This document shows positions 12,653 through 22,150 of a stretch of DNA of 40,354 nt, one piece after another. The notes beneath the pieces were generated by a model, which was not told the origin of the DNA, did no database searches, and was given only the letters and a program-made list of their open reading frames with translations. Source of the DNA: a virus. A program made the position numbers and the translations under genes. Every line of letters starts with the position of its first letter. Position 1 is the stretch's first letter. The stretch lies in IMG/VR virus record IMGVR_UViG_3300036832_000801, positions 1 to 40,354 of that record. One strand, 5' to 3'.

Positions 12653-13860
12653 GGAGTGCCTCCTGGTGTGTCGGTCTGCTGCGCCGCTACGGGCGCCAGG
12701 TTCTTGTGGGTCATCCGCGCCATCTGCACGGTGCCGCCCCATAGGCGGGCGGTCAGCGTGTCGCGGGCCTTCGGCGCGGGCTGGCTGACGGCGACGGTGA
12801 GCGCGACCGTGCCCGCCGCCGCGTCCATGTCCATCTGCGTCAGCCGCGCCGTGCCGACAAGCGCGCCGGGCAGCAGCGGGTCCGAGACGAGTAGGGACAC
12901 GTCGTCGCCGGGGTCGTAGGTGCCGAGCGCGGGCAGCGAGGCGGGCAGCGTGCCGCTGATCGACACGGCGGGCGCGGCGTACTGGGCGGCGGCGGTGTTG
13001 GCGCGCGCGGTCAGCGTTGAGACCAGGGAGACGTCCTGGTAGTCATCGATGGCGTCGAGGCGGGGCAGGTCGGCCTGCGGAAGGTCGACCACGACGACGG
13101 GCGCGGTCGCGTCCGAGGCCGCGCCCGCGGGCACTGTGCCGGTGGCGAAGGTGCGGGTCCGCAGCCGGTCACTGTCCCACGTGCCGCTGTAGTCGGTGGC
13201 GTTGCCGGGCACGATCAGCCCCAGCCCGGTCGCCGCGCCGACGCGCGGGTAGACGATGCGCAGGCGGCAGTGCGGCCGTCCCCCGGCGTCGGTGTAGTAC
13301 TCGGCGCGGAACTCCGGCGCGGACAGCGACGTCGCGAACGTGGTGAGCAGCTGGGCGCGGTCGGTGCTGGCTAGGTAGTCGAAGAACGCGTCGCGCAGGT
13401 AGCCGGGGCCGGGGTCGGTGAGGACGCTCACGCCGACGTCGGCGAGGGGCTGCGCGAGGAACGCCGCGATCGCCGTCTGCTCGGCCTGCGTGTAGGTGAC
13501 GCCGCCCACCACGTCGAGCGCCCGCTTCGACAGGTAGCCGGGCAGCTCCGTCAGGGTCAGCGTCACGGTGCCCGCCGCCTGGTCGGCGATGCCGTTCGGG
13601 ACGCCGCACCAGACCGGCTTGCCGTTGTAGAAGACCCACAGCCGCCACGACCACAGGCGCAGCAGCCGGTCGGGCGGCAGTGACGTCGACCCGGACGGCA
13701 CGGTCACCGACCCGGTGCCGAACCCGGACAGCAGCCGTGAGCCGGTGAACGCGGTGCAGGTGACCGGCCCGAGTGGCTGCCCGGTCACGATCATGTCGGC
13801 CCAGAAGCGCCATGCGCCGGGCAGCGGGACGGGCCGCAGTGACGGCGGGGCTATTGCCAT
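12649..13860 (-). CDS. Minor tail protein downstream of the distal tail gene
   Basis: 403 residues if started at ATG 13858-13860 (MAIAPPSLRPVPLPGAWRFW); another ATG four codons upstream (13870-13872) is equally possible, since neither has a strong ribosome site. The protein is beta-rich (VTCTAFTGSRLLSGFGTGSV, LWSWRLWVFYNGKPVWCGV), in the way of tail-tip hub (Tal-like or gp37-like) proteins that follow the distal tail protein. It has no obvious peptidase motif. It overlaps both neighbours by short start-stop overlaps. Confidence 0.75.
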   Translation of the reverse strand: MAIAPPSLRPVPLPGAWRFWADMIVTGQPLGPVTCTAFTGSRLLSGFGTGSVTVPSGSTSLPPDRLLRLWSWRLWVFYNGKPVWCGVPNGIADQAAGTVTLTLTELPGYLSKRALDVVGGVTYTQAEQTAIAAFLAQPLADVGVSVLTDPGPGYLRDAFFDYLASTDRAQLLTTFATSLSAPEFRAEYYTDAGGRPHCRLRIVYPRVGAATGLGLIVPGNATDYSGTWDSDRLRTRTFATGTVPAGAASDATAPVVVVDLPQADLPRLDAIDDYQDVSLVSTLTARANTAAAQYAAPAVSISGTLPASLPALGTYDPGDDVSLLVSDPLLPGALVGTARLTQMDMDAAAGTVALTVAVSQPAPKARDTLTARLWGGTVQMARMTHKNLAPVAAQQTDTPGGTP

Positions 13861-15392
13861 GCCGCCGACCATTGCGCCGTGACCTGCCCGGCCCCGGTGG
13901 AGTACAGCGTCCAGGTGGCCGAGCCCGTCGCGGGCACCATCAGCGGCGCCGATCCGGGCAGCACGTAGGACGCGCGCGACACGCCGCCCGGCGCCCACGC
14001 GTTCAGCGTCTCGGAATCGACGGTGACCTGCGCCTGGCCGGGCACCGCTGCCAGGTAGATCGTGTTCCCGGTCGCATTGTCGACCAGCCGCGAGGTGCCC
14101 AGGTCGCCCAGGTAGTTCAGCAGGACCGGCGCGGGCACGTTGCCCGCGTTCTCCAGCACGAGGGTGTTGGCCAGCACCTTGTCCCCGTACAGGCGCTTGT
14201 ACCCGCGCACGTTGTTCGCCACCGGCCAGACCGGGGCGGTCAGCAGGCCGGTGCGCAGCCCGACCGAGTACAGGTTGCCCGTGCCGAGCAGCTCGTAAGG
14301 CGTCCAGACGCCGCCTGGCGGAGTGAGGAACGCCAGCCCGCTCGGGCCGGACAGGCTGGCGAGCACGACCGCGGTCTGCTGCGGCAGCCACAGCGACGCG
14401 TTCGGGATGTCAGAGTGCCCGCTAGAGGTCGCGGCGGCCATGAGCTGCCCGACGACGCCCTTGAAGCCGGTCACCTGCGCGGTGCCGACCCACCCGACAT
14501 CGGTGGTGACGGTCACCTTGTCCGCCGCCGCCTGCGTCATCGCCTTCGCGTTCGGGCACAGCCAGATGTGATGCTGCCGCCCGGCCGCCGTGCTCACGTA
14601 CGCCTCGGTGTAGACGTTGCCCTGGGTGTCGGTGACCGTCAGCACCTTGACCGGCCGGTCGGCGACGAGCAGCAGCAGCGCCACGTCGCCGTTGTCGACC
14701 AGCTTGGCGCCGACGTAGGAACTCAGGACCAGGGACGTGGCGCTGCCGCCGTTGTAGGTATAGCAGAACGCGTTGTGCGACACGGCGCCGCCGGTCGGCA
14801 CGAGCCCCAGCATGGTCATCACCCAGTCGTAGGGGGCGTTACCGTTGGCGGGGACCGTCACCCCGACCCGCCAGTCGCCCGCCTGGGCATAGCGCCACCC
14901 GGTGCCCACGCTGACCGGGGCCAGGTTCCCGTCATAGGAGGTGCCGTACTTGCGCGGGTCGGCGGCGGTCAGGGTGAGCTGCCAGGCGAACAGCCCCGGC
15001 CCGCTGAACGTGTGCTTGAACCCATCGCTGTCGCACCGCACGCTCGCGGTCATGTAGCGGCCCGCCGCGTCGGGGATCATCAGGTCAGCGGGGACCAGCC
15101 TGGCGGCGCGGGTGACGAGCTGGTCGCGGAACAGCGCCAGGGCGGGCGGCGGGCCGACCGCCGAGCCGTTGATCGTCACGGTGCGCGCCGCCGCCGTTTT
15201 CGGCCCGGTCAGCGACCCGTCGGACAGCACGAGCGCCGTGTCGTGCCCGTCGTAGTCCGGTGAGTCATACCAGCCGGTGACGTCTTCCACGACGCACAGC
15301 ACGCCGTTCGCGTCGTCGGCCAGCGGGTTGAGGGCGAGCCCGTCCCAGGTGACCGGCGGGCTTGCGGTCCACGTCCAGCCCGGATCGCTCAA
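13851..15392 (-). CDS. Distal tail protein (Dit-like)
   Basis: 513 residues from ATG at 15390-15392. The first ~170 residues match siphovirus distal tail proteins: WDGLALNPLADDANGVLCVV, then RTVTINGSAVG, helix LALFRDQLVTRAARLV and LTAADPRKYG. The last ~140 residues (GDKVLANTLVLENAGNVPAP onward) look like the C-terminal galectin-type half. Between them lies an insertion of roughly 200 residues with beta pattern and hydrophobic runs (VTTDVGWVGTAQVTGFKG), which may be an extra host-binding domain. The Dit hexamer joins the tail tube to the baseplate; the gene follows the tape measure gene as usual. Confidence 0.85.
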   Translation of the reverse strand: MSDPGWTWTASPPVTWDGLALNPLADDANGVLCVVEDVTGWYDSPDYDGHDTALVLSDGSLTGPKTAAARTVTINGSAVGPPPALALFRDQLVTRAARLVPADLMIPDAAGRYMTASVRCDSDGFKHTFSGPGLFAWQLTLTAADPRKYGTSYDGNLAPVSVGTGWRYAQAGDWRVGVTVPANGNAPYDWVMTMLGLVPTGGAVSHNAFCYTYNGGSATSLVLSSYVGAKLVDNGDVALLLLVADRPVKVLTVTDTQGNVYTEAYVSTAAGRQHHIWLCPNAKAMTQAAADKVTVTTDVGWVGTAQVTGFKGVVGQLMAAATSSGHSDIPNASLWLPQQTAVVLASLSGPSGLAFLTPPGGVWTPYELLGTGNLYSVGLRTGLLTAPVWPVANNVRGYKRLYGDKVLANTLVLENAGNVPAPVLLNYLGDLGTSRLVDNATGNTIYLAAVPGQAQVTVDSETLNAWAPGGVSRASYVLPGSAPLMVPATGSATWTLYSTGAGQVTAQWSAAWQ

Positions 15393-18300
15393 TGTGCACC
15401 TCCCTGTGCCGCCCAGCCGAGCGACCGCGAGACGGCGGCGGCGATCTCCGTCTCGGACTGGCTTGCGCGCGGGTACACGTTGACGGTCACCAGGCCGCGG
15501 CGAGCCCGCTCGGCCGCCTTGCGCAGCGCCGCCTCGTGCTCGGCCTCCACGATCGCCTTCTTGCGCGCCGCCTCATCGGCGAGCTGGTCGTGGATCGCCA
15601 CGGGGCCGGTCGAGACGAGCCCCGGCGTGACCCGCATGCCGCCGAGCCGGGGGTGGAGGCGCACCCGGACGTTGCCGAGCGTCGGCTTGACCGGCTTGCC
15701 CGCCGCCGCCGCGACGATCCCGGCGGTCTGCGCGGCGAGCCTACGCATTGCCTCGGCCGCGCTGATCCCGGTTTTCTCGAGGTTCTCCAGCGCGGTCGCC
15801 TGCGCCTTGGCCAGCGCGGCGGTGTTGGCCGCTTCCGCCTTGGCGAGGTTGGCGGTGTTGCCCGCCTTCGCCTTGGCGAGCGCGGAGTTATCGTTGATCT
15901 GCGCCTTGGCCAGCGCGTTGGCGTCGCTGGTGTTCGCCTTCGCGAGCCGGGCCGCGTTGGCGCTCTGCGCCTTGGTGAGCCGCTCGGCGTTGTCGATGCT
16001 CACCTTGCTCAGCGCGTTCTGCCGCGCCTTCGCGTTGGCGTACTGGTGGGCCTGCGCCTTGGCGAGTTCAGCGGCGTTGGTCTGCGCCGCCCGCTGGAGC
16101 GCGGCCGTGTTCTCCGTGCGGGTCTTGGCGTTGCGGGCGGCATTGTCAGACGCGGCGCGCTGGTCGCGCGCCGCGATCGACGCCTGCGCCTTGGCCAGCC
16201 GGGCGGTGTTCTCGGCCGCCGCCTTCGCCAGCCGCTCGGCGTTGTCGGCCACGGTCCGCGCCATCGCCGCCGTGTTGGTCGCGGCCACCTTCGCCGCGCG
16301 CGCCGCGATCGTCGCGGCCACCTTCGCCGCCGCCACGGCCGCCGTGTGCGCCGCCTTCGCCGCCCTGGCCGCCGCCCCGGTCGTCGCGCCGCCCGCTTTG
16401 GCCGCCGCCGCCGCCGCGATCGCCGCGAGCCGCACCGCCTCGCTGGCAGCCGTGTGCGCCTTGACGGTCTTCGCAGCGGCCTGCTTGGGCGCTGCGGTGA
16501 CGGCGGGCAGCGGCGACCCGGCCCACACGTTGCCGAGGTTCGCGCCCTTCGGCGCGCGGGCCGCCGCCATCCTGGCCAGCAGCCGCCGCAGGTACTCCAG
16601 CAGCTTGGCGGGCAGCACGCCCTCGGGCCCGGCCTCGCCGAGCAGGTAGCGGGTGCCGGACGCGCCGAGGCCCGCGACCGGCTCGCGGATCACGCCGCCG
16701 CTCGCCATCTTGACCGTGGCCGACTGCCGCAGCAGCTCGAAGATGTTGCGGGCCATCGCGGCCCGCGAGCTGCCCGCGCTGGTGCCCGACCCGCCGTAGA
16801 ACGGGTTGGACTGGCTAGAGCCCGCCGGGCGCTCGCCCATGTTCATGATGACGAGCGCGGCGCGGCCCGCGTCGGACTGGGCGTTGGCCAGGGACCAGTA
16901 GCGGCCCATGTTGCCCCGGAAGAACGAGTTGACGAGCGGCAGCTGCCGCGACAGGGACGCCGAGGGGTTGCCCGCGATGAACGCCGAGTTAGGCAGCGTG
17001 TTAGGCGGCGTCCAGCCGATCAGCCCGCGCCCGCCGCTGCCGTAGGACAGCGGGTCACCGAGCGACTCGCGCCAGACGTTACCCGCGACGCCGGCCGCGC
17101 CCGGCAGGCTCCAGCCGTGCCCGGCCATGTAGCGGGCGATCGTCTCCAGGTTCTGGCTGGACGAACCGGCGATGACCGGCACGAGGCCCTGGCTCTGGCT
17201 CAGCAGCCCGGCGAGGGCCTGGGCGAGCACGTCGGCGCTGCCCGCCACGCCGCCGCCGACTCCGCCGCCGCCAGGGAACCGGCGGATCGTGTAGACGCCC
17301 CGCGGTACGCTTTGCGCCCCGGTGCCGCTGGCGGTCGAGCGGGCCGCGAACCCGGTGCCCTTCCCGGTGACGATGCCCATATGGCCTGTGTTGATGTACA
17401 GGTCGCCCGGCATCATCGAGTCGTAGGGGACGGTGGTCAGCCCGCCGTAGCCGAGCCAGTTCGTGGTGACCGGCCCGTGCTGCGAGCTCGGCGCGCGGAA
17501 CCCGCCGGGGATCGGCAGGCCCGCCATCCCGGCGACCATGTTGACGAATGACGAGCAGTCGAACCCGGTGGCCGGGTTGGCGCCGCCGCCCCACACGTAC
17601 GGGTGCCCGCCGAACCCGAGCGCCCGCGAGACCAGGCCGCCGCCGCCGCCGAGGCCGGCTAGGCCCTTGGCGAAGTTCCACGCGCCCGACAGGCCGGAGC
17701 CCAGCCAGCCCATCGCGGCCTGGACGCCGGGGATCTTCTCCAGCACGCTCATTGCCTCCAGCGGCAGCGAGTTCGCCGCGACCACGCCCCGGACCACCAT
17801 CCAGCCCAGCGCCTTGGCCATCGAGCCGAACACGTGCTCGGCCGTCTCGACCGGGTTGGCGGACACCACGTCGTGCAGCATGCCCTTGAACATGTCGCCG
17901 ACGTTGCCCCACAGGCTCCCGCCGCCGCCGCCGCCTCCGGCCGCCGCCGCCCCGGCCGCGCCTCCGGCCGCCGCCGCCGCCACGGAGGCGCCTCCGCCGC
18001 CCTGCGGGCCGCCCGCGCGGCCCGTGGCGGCCCCGCCGCCGCCGCTCCCGCCGGGAATGTGGAACCAGCGCCGCACCGCCCCGATGATCGGGTCAACGAT
18101 CTGCGCCTTAACCCACGAGCTGATGTCTTTCCACGCCGTCTCGAAACCGGACTTCAGCACGCGGAGCACGTCCCCGCCAACGCCGGTGGCGGCGGACACG
18201 ATTGCGGCCCAGGCGCCGGAGAACAGCCCCTTGATCCAGTCCATCATCTTGGTGAGCGGCGTCTTGATGACGTTCCAGAAGCCGAGCAGCGGCGCGGCGA

Positions 18301-21300
18301 TCTTGCCCCACAGGGTCGCGGTGGTGTCGGACACCCAGCGCCACGCGGCGGCCAGCCTCGACTTGACCCAGTTGAACGCGGCGGTCAGCCAGCCGACCAC
18401 GTTGTGGTACCACGACAGGACGACCGCGCCGGTCGCGTTCCACGCCTGGGCGGTGTTGGACGTGACCCAGCTCCACACCGCCGAGGACGCGCCCTTGATC
18501 CAGTTCAGCGCGGTCTTTACCCAGCCGACCACGTTGTGATACCAGTGCGAGACGGGCGCTGCGATGTCATTCCACGCCCTGGCGGTCACGGCGGTGATCC
18601 AGTGCCAGGCGGCCGGGATCGCGGTCTTCAGCCAGTTCACCGAGGCGGTCACCGCGATGCGGATCAGGGTCCAGGCGGCGGTGATGATCAGCACGATCGG
18701 CGCCATGAAGAACTTGATCACCGCGACGAGCGCGCGGAACACCGCCATGACATACGGGCCGATCCAGCCCCAGAAGGTGCGGAAGATCCCCCGCCAGATC
18801 TCGAACGCGGCCAGGAAGATCGCCCGCACCAGGATCAGCCACACGTTGATCACGAAGCCGATGACGGCCAGCGCGAGCTTGATCACGGTCACGATCACGT
18901 TCCACACCGCGACCGAGGCGGCCCACACCGCGTTCCAGGCGGTCGTGACCGCGTGCACGATGGCCATCACGACCCCGGCGACCGCCTTGTAGGCGACGGT
19001 CAGCGCGCCCACCACGGCGTTCCAGATCCGCACCGTCTCGGCCTCGAACGGCCGCCAGATGCCGAACAGCACGCGCGCGATGGTGGTGAAGACCACTTTG
19101 GTGTGGTCGGTGAAGAACTTCAGCTTGATGAACACCCAGATCATCGCCTTGACCAGCCAGGTGAGCGGCCCGTCGATGAGCCAGATGAGCACGTCGCCGA
19201 TGATGCGGAACGCAACCTTGAGCACGGGCGCGAGGAACTTCGCCTCCATCGCCAGCTCCTTGAAGATCACGTGCGCCATGAGGGCGAGCAGCACGCCGAG
19301 CGGCTTGAGGAACTTGGTGAGGTGCTGCACCACGGGCGTGAGGCTGTCGCCGATGGTCTTGGCCAGGTTCCAGACGTAGGGCCACAGCTCCTTGAACCCG
19401 GCCACGATCTGGGTCAGCACGGGCCGCATGTCCTTCATGAACGCCTTGCCGAACTGGCTCAGCGAGGCCCGCAGCTTGGAGCTGGCCACGACGATCAGGA
19501 TGATCCCGTCGACCACCCAGGCGATCGGGTTGGTGATGTCGAGCATGAGCCCGGCCAGCTCGGTGAACGGCCCGAGCAGCCCGGTCACGACGTCGCCGAT
19601 CAGCGGGATGCCGGCCAGGAACTTGCTCGCCGTGATGGCGCTGAGCGCGACGCCCACCCCGAGGGCCGCCGCGCCGAACTTCTTCACCGCGTCGGTGGCG
19701 GTCTTCATGTTGGCGCCCGACAGCTTGTCCACCTGGTTGAGCAGCCAGTCGATCGCCTTGTTGACCGCGTTGATCGCGGGCGCCAGCGACACCATGAGCG
19801 CGTCGGCGAGCGGCTGCACCAGCGGCTCCAGCTTCCACAGCACCTTGCCGAGCTTGTTCGCCCACTGGATGGCCAGGCCGCCGCCCTTCTTGGAGATGAA
19901 CGGCTCCACCAGCGCCGAGCCGATGTCGCGCATGGCGGCCTGGATCGACTGCTTCGCGCCGGTCCACGTCGACTTCAGCCCGGCCGCCGCGCCCCGGTAG
20001 CGGATCTGCATCTGCTGGACCAGCACGGTCATCGCGGTCTGGGAGTTCAGCGTGTCTTTCGTGATCGCCTTGCGGACCTGGGCCGAGGTCATGTTCATGC
20101 CCTTGCCGATCAGGGTGGCGGCGTCGATGCCGCGTATGCCCATCTCGTTGAGGGTGCGGGCGGTGAACTTGCCCTGTGACTGGACCTTGGCCAGCACGTT
20201 GACCACGCCGAGGATGTCGTTGGCGTTCCCGCCGACCGCCGCCACGGCGTCCTGCACCGCGCTCAGCGTGGGGATGACGTTTTTGGCGCTGACCCCGAAG
20301 CCGAGCATCTGCTGGGTGGCGGTGATGAACGTCTGCCGGGGGAACGGGCTGGTCTTGGCGAACTTGGCCAGGTTCGTCATCATCTTGTCGGCGGCCTTCT
20401 GGCTGCCCAGGATGGTCTCGAACGCCTTCTGTGACTTCTGGTACAGCACGTTGTAGGCGACGCCCGCCTTGATGGCGTAGCCGAGGAACCCGCCGCCGAG
20501 CACTCCGGCGACCAGGCCGACCGCCTTGACCGCGTTGCCCGCCGTGCTGGCCACGTGCTTCATGCCGGTCTTGACCGACGCCCCGACCCTAGCCATGCCG
20601 GGCCGGATCATCTCGTCCATCGCGGCGGTGAACCGGGCGCCCGCCTCGCGGCCCAGGACCGACATGCGGGTCCTGAGCCCGGCATCCATCGCGTCGCCCG
20701 CCGTGATGGCGGCCATGCCTCCCGCCTTGGCCATGCCGGGGATCACCTCGGCCCGCCAGGTCCAGGCGGCGCCCGCGCCGCCGGCCTTCATGCTGGCGGC
20801 CAGGGCCGCGTTGAACGCCTCGCCCGTCCCCGCCCCGGCCTTCGCCCCGGCCGCCTCGGCACCCGCCGCCCAGCCGCCCAGGTCGGGGCCTGCGGTGATC
20901 GCTTTCATGCGCCGGCCCATCGTCAGGGCGAACGCCCGGCCCGCCGCTGCGCCCGCCTCGGCCCCGGCCGCCTCGGCCCCGGCGGTCATCGGTCCCGCCA
21001 TCGCGTCAGCGGCCGCCCTGCCGGCCGCTGCGACGGCCGGGACGAGCGTCTTGCTGAACGTCTCGCCCGCCGCCGCCGCTGCGGCCTTGGCCGACCTGGC
21101 GGCGGGAGCCTTCATCGACCCGAGCGCCTCCCCGGCCGCCGCCCCGGCCTTCGCGACGCCCTCCGTCATCGCCGCGCCGAACTCCGCCGCCGCGGCCGTC
21201 GCCGCCGCCCTGGCCGCGCTGCGCGACGCGGTGTCCGACCAGCCCGCCCGCAGCCCGTTCCTGATCCCGGCCGAGATCGTCTTCTCCAGCGCCAGCGACG

Positions 21301-21403
21301 CCGCCTCGCCCGCCGCGACCGCGTCCTTGCGGATCGCGGCGGTCATCGGCTCGGTGACCGCCCGGACGACGACCGACAGCCCCGCGTAGCTGTACTCAGC
21401 CAT
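15389..21403 (-). CDS. Tape measure protein with NlpC/P60 and tail-lysozyme domains
   Basis: 2004 residues. ATG at 21401-21403 overlaps the chaperone frameshift product. N-terminal ~270 residues are Ala/Gly-rich helix; ~280-480 is the typical tape-measure region (KAFETILGSQKAADKMMTNL, MLGFGVSAKNVIPTL). A hydrophobic, Trp-rich repeat region spans ~600-1090, including copies of WYHNVVGW. After a Gly-rich linker (~1115-1170) comes an NlpC/P60 peptidase: Cys in FDCSSFVN near 1284 and His in GHMGIV near 1341. Next is a phage tail lysozyme domain with the likely Glu in GNVWRES near 1445. Residues ~1715-1875 are an 11-residue repeat (LAKAxxxxxxx). It sets tail length and, through its wall-cutting domains, helps DNA cross the cell wall. 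Confidence 0.92.
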   Translation of the reverse strand: MAEYSYAGLSVVVRAVTEPMTAAIRKDAVAAGEAASLALEKTISAGIRNGLRAGWSDTASRSAARAAATAAAAEFGAAMTEGVAKAGAAAGEALGSMKAPAARSAKAAAAAAGETFSKTLVPAVAAAGRAAADAMAGPMTAGAEAAGAEAGAAAGRAFALTMGRRMKAITAGPDLGGWAAGAEAAGAKAGAGTGEAFNAALAASMKAGGAGAAWTWRAEVIPGMAKAGGMAAITAGDAMDAGLRTRMSVLGREAGARFTAAMDEMIRPGMARVGASVKTGMKHVASTAGNAVKAVGLVAGVLGGGFLGYAIKAGVAYNVLYQKSQKAFETILGSQKAADKMMTNLAKFAKTSPFPRQTFITATQQMLGFGVSAKNVIPTLSAVQDAVAAVGGNANDILGVVNVLAKVQSQGKFTARTLNEMGIRGIDAATLIGKGMNMTSAQVRKAITKDTLNSQTAMTVLVQQMQIRYRGAAAGLKSTWTGAKQSIQAAMRDIGSALVEPFISKKGGGLAIQWANKLGKVLWKLEPLVQPLADALMVSLAPAINAVNKAIDWLLNQVDKLSGANMKTATDAVKKFGAAALGVGVALSAITASKFLAGIPLIGDVVTGLLGPFTELAGLMLDITNPIAWVVDGIILIVVASSKLRASLSQFGKAFMKDMRPVLTQIVAGFKELWPYVWNLAKTIGDSLTPVVQHLTKFLKPLGVLLALMAHVIFKELAMEAKFLAPVLKVAFRIIGDVLIWLIDGPLTWLVKAMIWVFIKLKFFTDHTKVVFTTIARVLFGIWRPFEAETVRIWNAVVGALTVAYKAVAGVVMAIVHAVTTAWNAVWAASVAVWNVIVTVIKLALAVIGFVINVWLILVRAIFLAAFEIWRGIFRTFWGWIGPYVMAVFRALVAVIKFFMAPIVLIITAAWTLIRIAVTASVNWLKTAIPAAWHWITAVTARAWNDIAAPVSHWYHNVVGWVKTALNWIKGASSAVWSWVTSNTAQAWNATGAVVLSWYHNVVGWLTAAFNWVKSRLAAAWRWVSDTTATLWGKIAAPLLGFWNVIKTPLTKMMDWIKGLFSGAWAAIVSAATGVGGDVLRVLKSGFETAWKDISSWVKAQIVDPIIGAVRRWFHIPGGSGGGGAATGRAGGPQGGGGASVAAAAAGGAAGAAAAGGGGGGGSLWGNVGDMFKGMLHDVVSANPVETAEHVFGSMAKALGWMVVRGVVAANSLPLEAMSVLEKIPGVQAAMGWLGSGLSGAWNFAKGLAGLGGGGGLVSRALGFGGHPYVWGGGANPATGFDCSSFVNMVAGMAGLPIPGGFRAPSSQHGPVTTNWLGYGGLTTVPYDSMMPGDLYINTGHMGIVTGKGTGFAARSTASGTGAQSVPRGVYTIRRFPGGGGVGGGVAGSADVLAQALAGLLSQSQGLVPVIAGSSSQNLETIARYMAGHGWSLPGAAGVAGNVWRESLGDPLSYGSGGRGLIGWTPPNTLPNSAFIAGNPSASLSRQLPLVNSFFRGNMGRYWSLANAQSDAGRAALVIMNMGERPAGSSQSNPFYGGSGTSAGSSRAAMARNIFELLRQSATVKMASGGVIREPVAGLGASGTRYLLGEAGPEGVLPAKLLEYLRRLLARMAAARAPKGANLGNVWAGSPLPAVTAAPKQAAAKTVKAHTAASEAVRLAAIAAAAAAKAGGATTGAAARAAKAAHTAAVAAAKVAATIAARAAKVAATNTAAMARTVADNAERLAKAAAENTARLAKAQASIAARDQRAASDNAARNAKTRTENTAALQRAAQTNAAELAKAQAHQYANAKARQNALSKVSIDNAERLTKAQSANAARLAKANTSDANALAKAQINDNSALAKAKAGNTANLAKAEAANTAALAKAQATALENLEKTGISAAEAMRRLAAQTAGIVAAAAGKPVKPTLGNVRVRLHPRLGGMRVTPGLVSTGPVAIHDQLADEAARKKAIVEAEHEAALRKAAERARRGLVTVNVYPRASQSETEIAAAVSRSLGWAAQGGAH
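15780..16260 (-). repeat. Hendecad (11-residue) repeat region in the tape measure
   Basis: In the reading frame of the tape measure, LAKA-type motifs recur every 11 residues (LAKAN, LAKAQ, LAKAK, LAKAE, LAKAQ) with Asn/Thr/Ala between. The DNA shows matching 33-base periodicity of CCTTGGCC/CCTTCGCC words. Eleven-residue periodicity suggests a right-handed or nearly straight coiled coil. Confidence 0.75.
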
Positions 21404-22150
21404 CGCCGCTCACCCGCACTCCCGGCGACCCGGCGATCGCCTCGATGGCGTCCGCCCAGCTGCCGGTCTGCTCGTCGCCGTCGTGCTGCTCCTTGCCGAG
21501 CGGGCGGCGCGGCCGGGGCGCCCTGGCCTTCGGCTGGGGCCGCCTGCGCATCGGGGGCCGCTCGACCGGCTTGGGCTTGGACGCGTTCGCGCCGTTGGCC
21601 TTCAGCGTCACGTAGGTCAGCACCGCGACGTGATCGATGAGGCTGGCCATCAGCTCAGCCTCGGTCGACCACTGCTCGCCGCCCCGGCGGGCATGCGGGG
21701 GCAGCCGCTCCAGCAGTACGTGGACACGGCGAAGCGACGTGCCGGGGTCGAGCACGTCGACCCCGTACGCGGCCAGCATTGCCGCTTCTACGTCCGGGTC
21801 GAACCGGGCCGCGCTGGCCGCTTGGAGTTTGGGAGGTTCCCGACCCCTGCGTCCGCTGCGGCCGCCTCCATCAGCAGGTGCAGCTCGCCCACCACGAGCC
21901 CGGCCGCCGCCAGGCCCTCGTACACCTCGGGCTTGGCGCCGATCCCGGTCAGGAACGTGCCGATGTCGCCCTTGGTGTCCTCCATGGCCGACAGCGGCCA
22001 TAGCTTCTGGTTGGGCAGCTCGTAGATGACGCCCTTGTAGGTGAAGCGGAACGGCCGCTCGATCGCCTCGGCCAGCGCGGCGTTGGCCGCCGCGCTCAGG
22101 TCGTACAGGTCCAGGTCGAGGTCCGCCGCCGCCGCCCTCGGCGGGGTCAC
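21396..22150 (-). CDS. Tail assembly chaperone, long form made by -1 frameshift (gpGT-like)
   Basis: Begins at GTG 22148-22150 and follows the short form until the slippery heptamer at 21827-21833, then continues in the -1 frame to the TGA at 21396. The product would be about 251 residues; the extension begins LQAASAARFDPDVEAAMLAA and ends in a basic segment (KPKPVERPPMRRRPQPKARA) and a short acidic tail. Almost all long-tailed phages make such a pair just upstream of the tape measure gene; the two forms bind the tape measure protein and guide tail tube polymerisation. The extension has no usable start of its own. Confidence 0.85.
21788..22150 (-). CDS. Tail assembly chaperone, short form (gpG-like)
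   Basis: 120 residues from GTG 22148-22150, overlapping the tail tube stop (GTGA). The core RPFRFTYKGVIYELPNQKLW then PLSAMEDTKGDIG and LVVGELHLLMEAAAAD is typical of actinophage chaperones. Stop TAG at 21788. The C-terminal part of this frame is replaced when ribosomes shift at 21827-21833. An unexpected relative of this protein lies at 36677-36943. Confidence 0.85.
   Translation of the reverse strand: MTPPRAAAADLDLDLYDLSAAANAALAEAIERPFRFTYKGVIYELPNQKLWPLSAMEDTKGDIGTFLTGIGAKPEVYEGLAAAGLVVGELHLLMEAAAADAGVGNLPNSKRPARPGSTRT
21827..21833 (-). promoter_or_regulatory. -1 programmed frameshift site CCCAAAC
   Basis: On the minus strand the heptamer reads C CCA AAC in the frame of the short chaperone, a perfect X XXY YYZ slippery sequence. 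Slipping back one base joins the short frame to the long frame that stops at 21396. The site lies 39 bases before the short-form stop. Confidence 0.85.

Noticed and set aside
15362-20179. Very long open frames on the plus strand opposite the tape measure gene
   Set aside because: They are antisense readings of GC-rich coding DNA: Arg/Gly/His/Asp-rich without domain logic, while the minus strand encodes a clear tape measure protein with catalytic domains.
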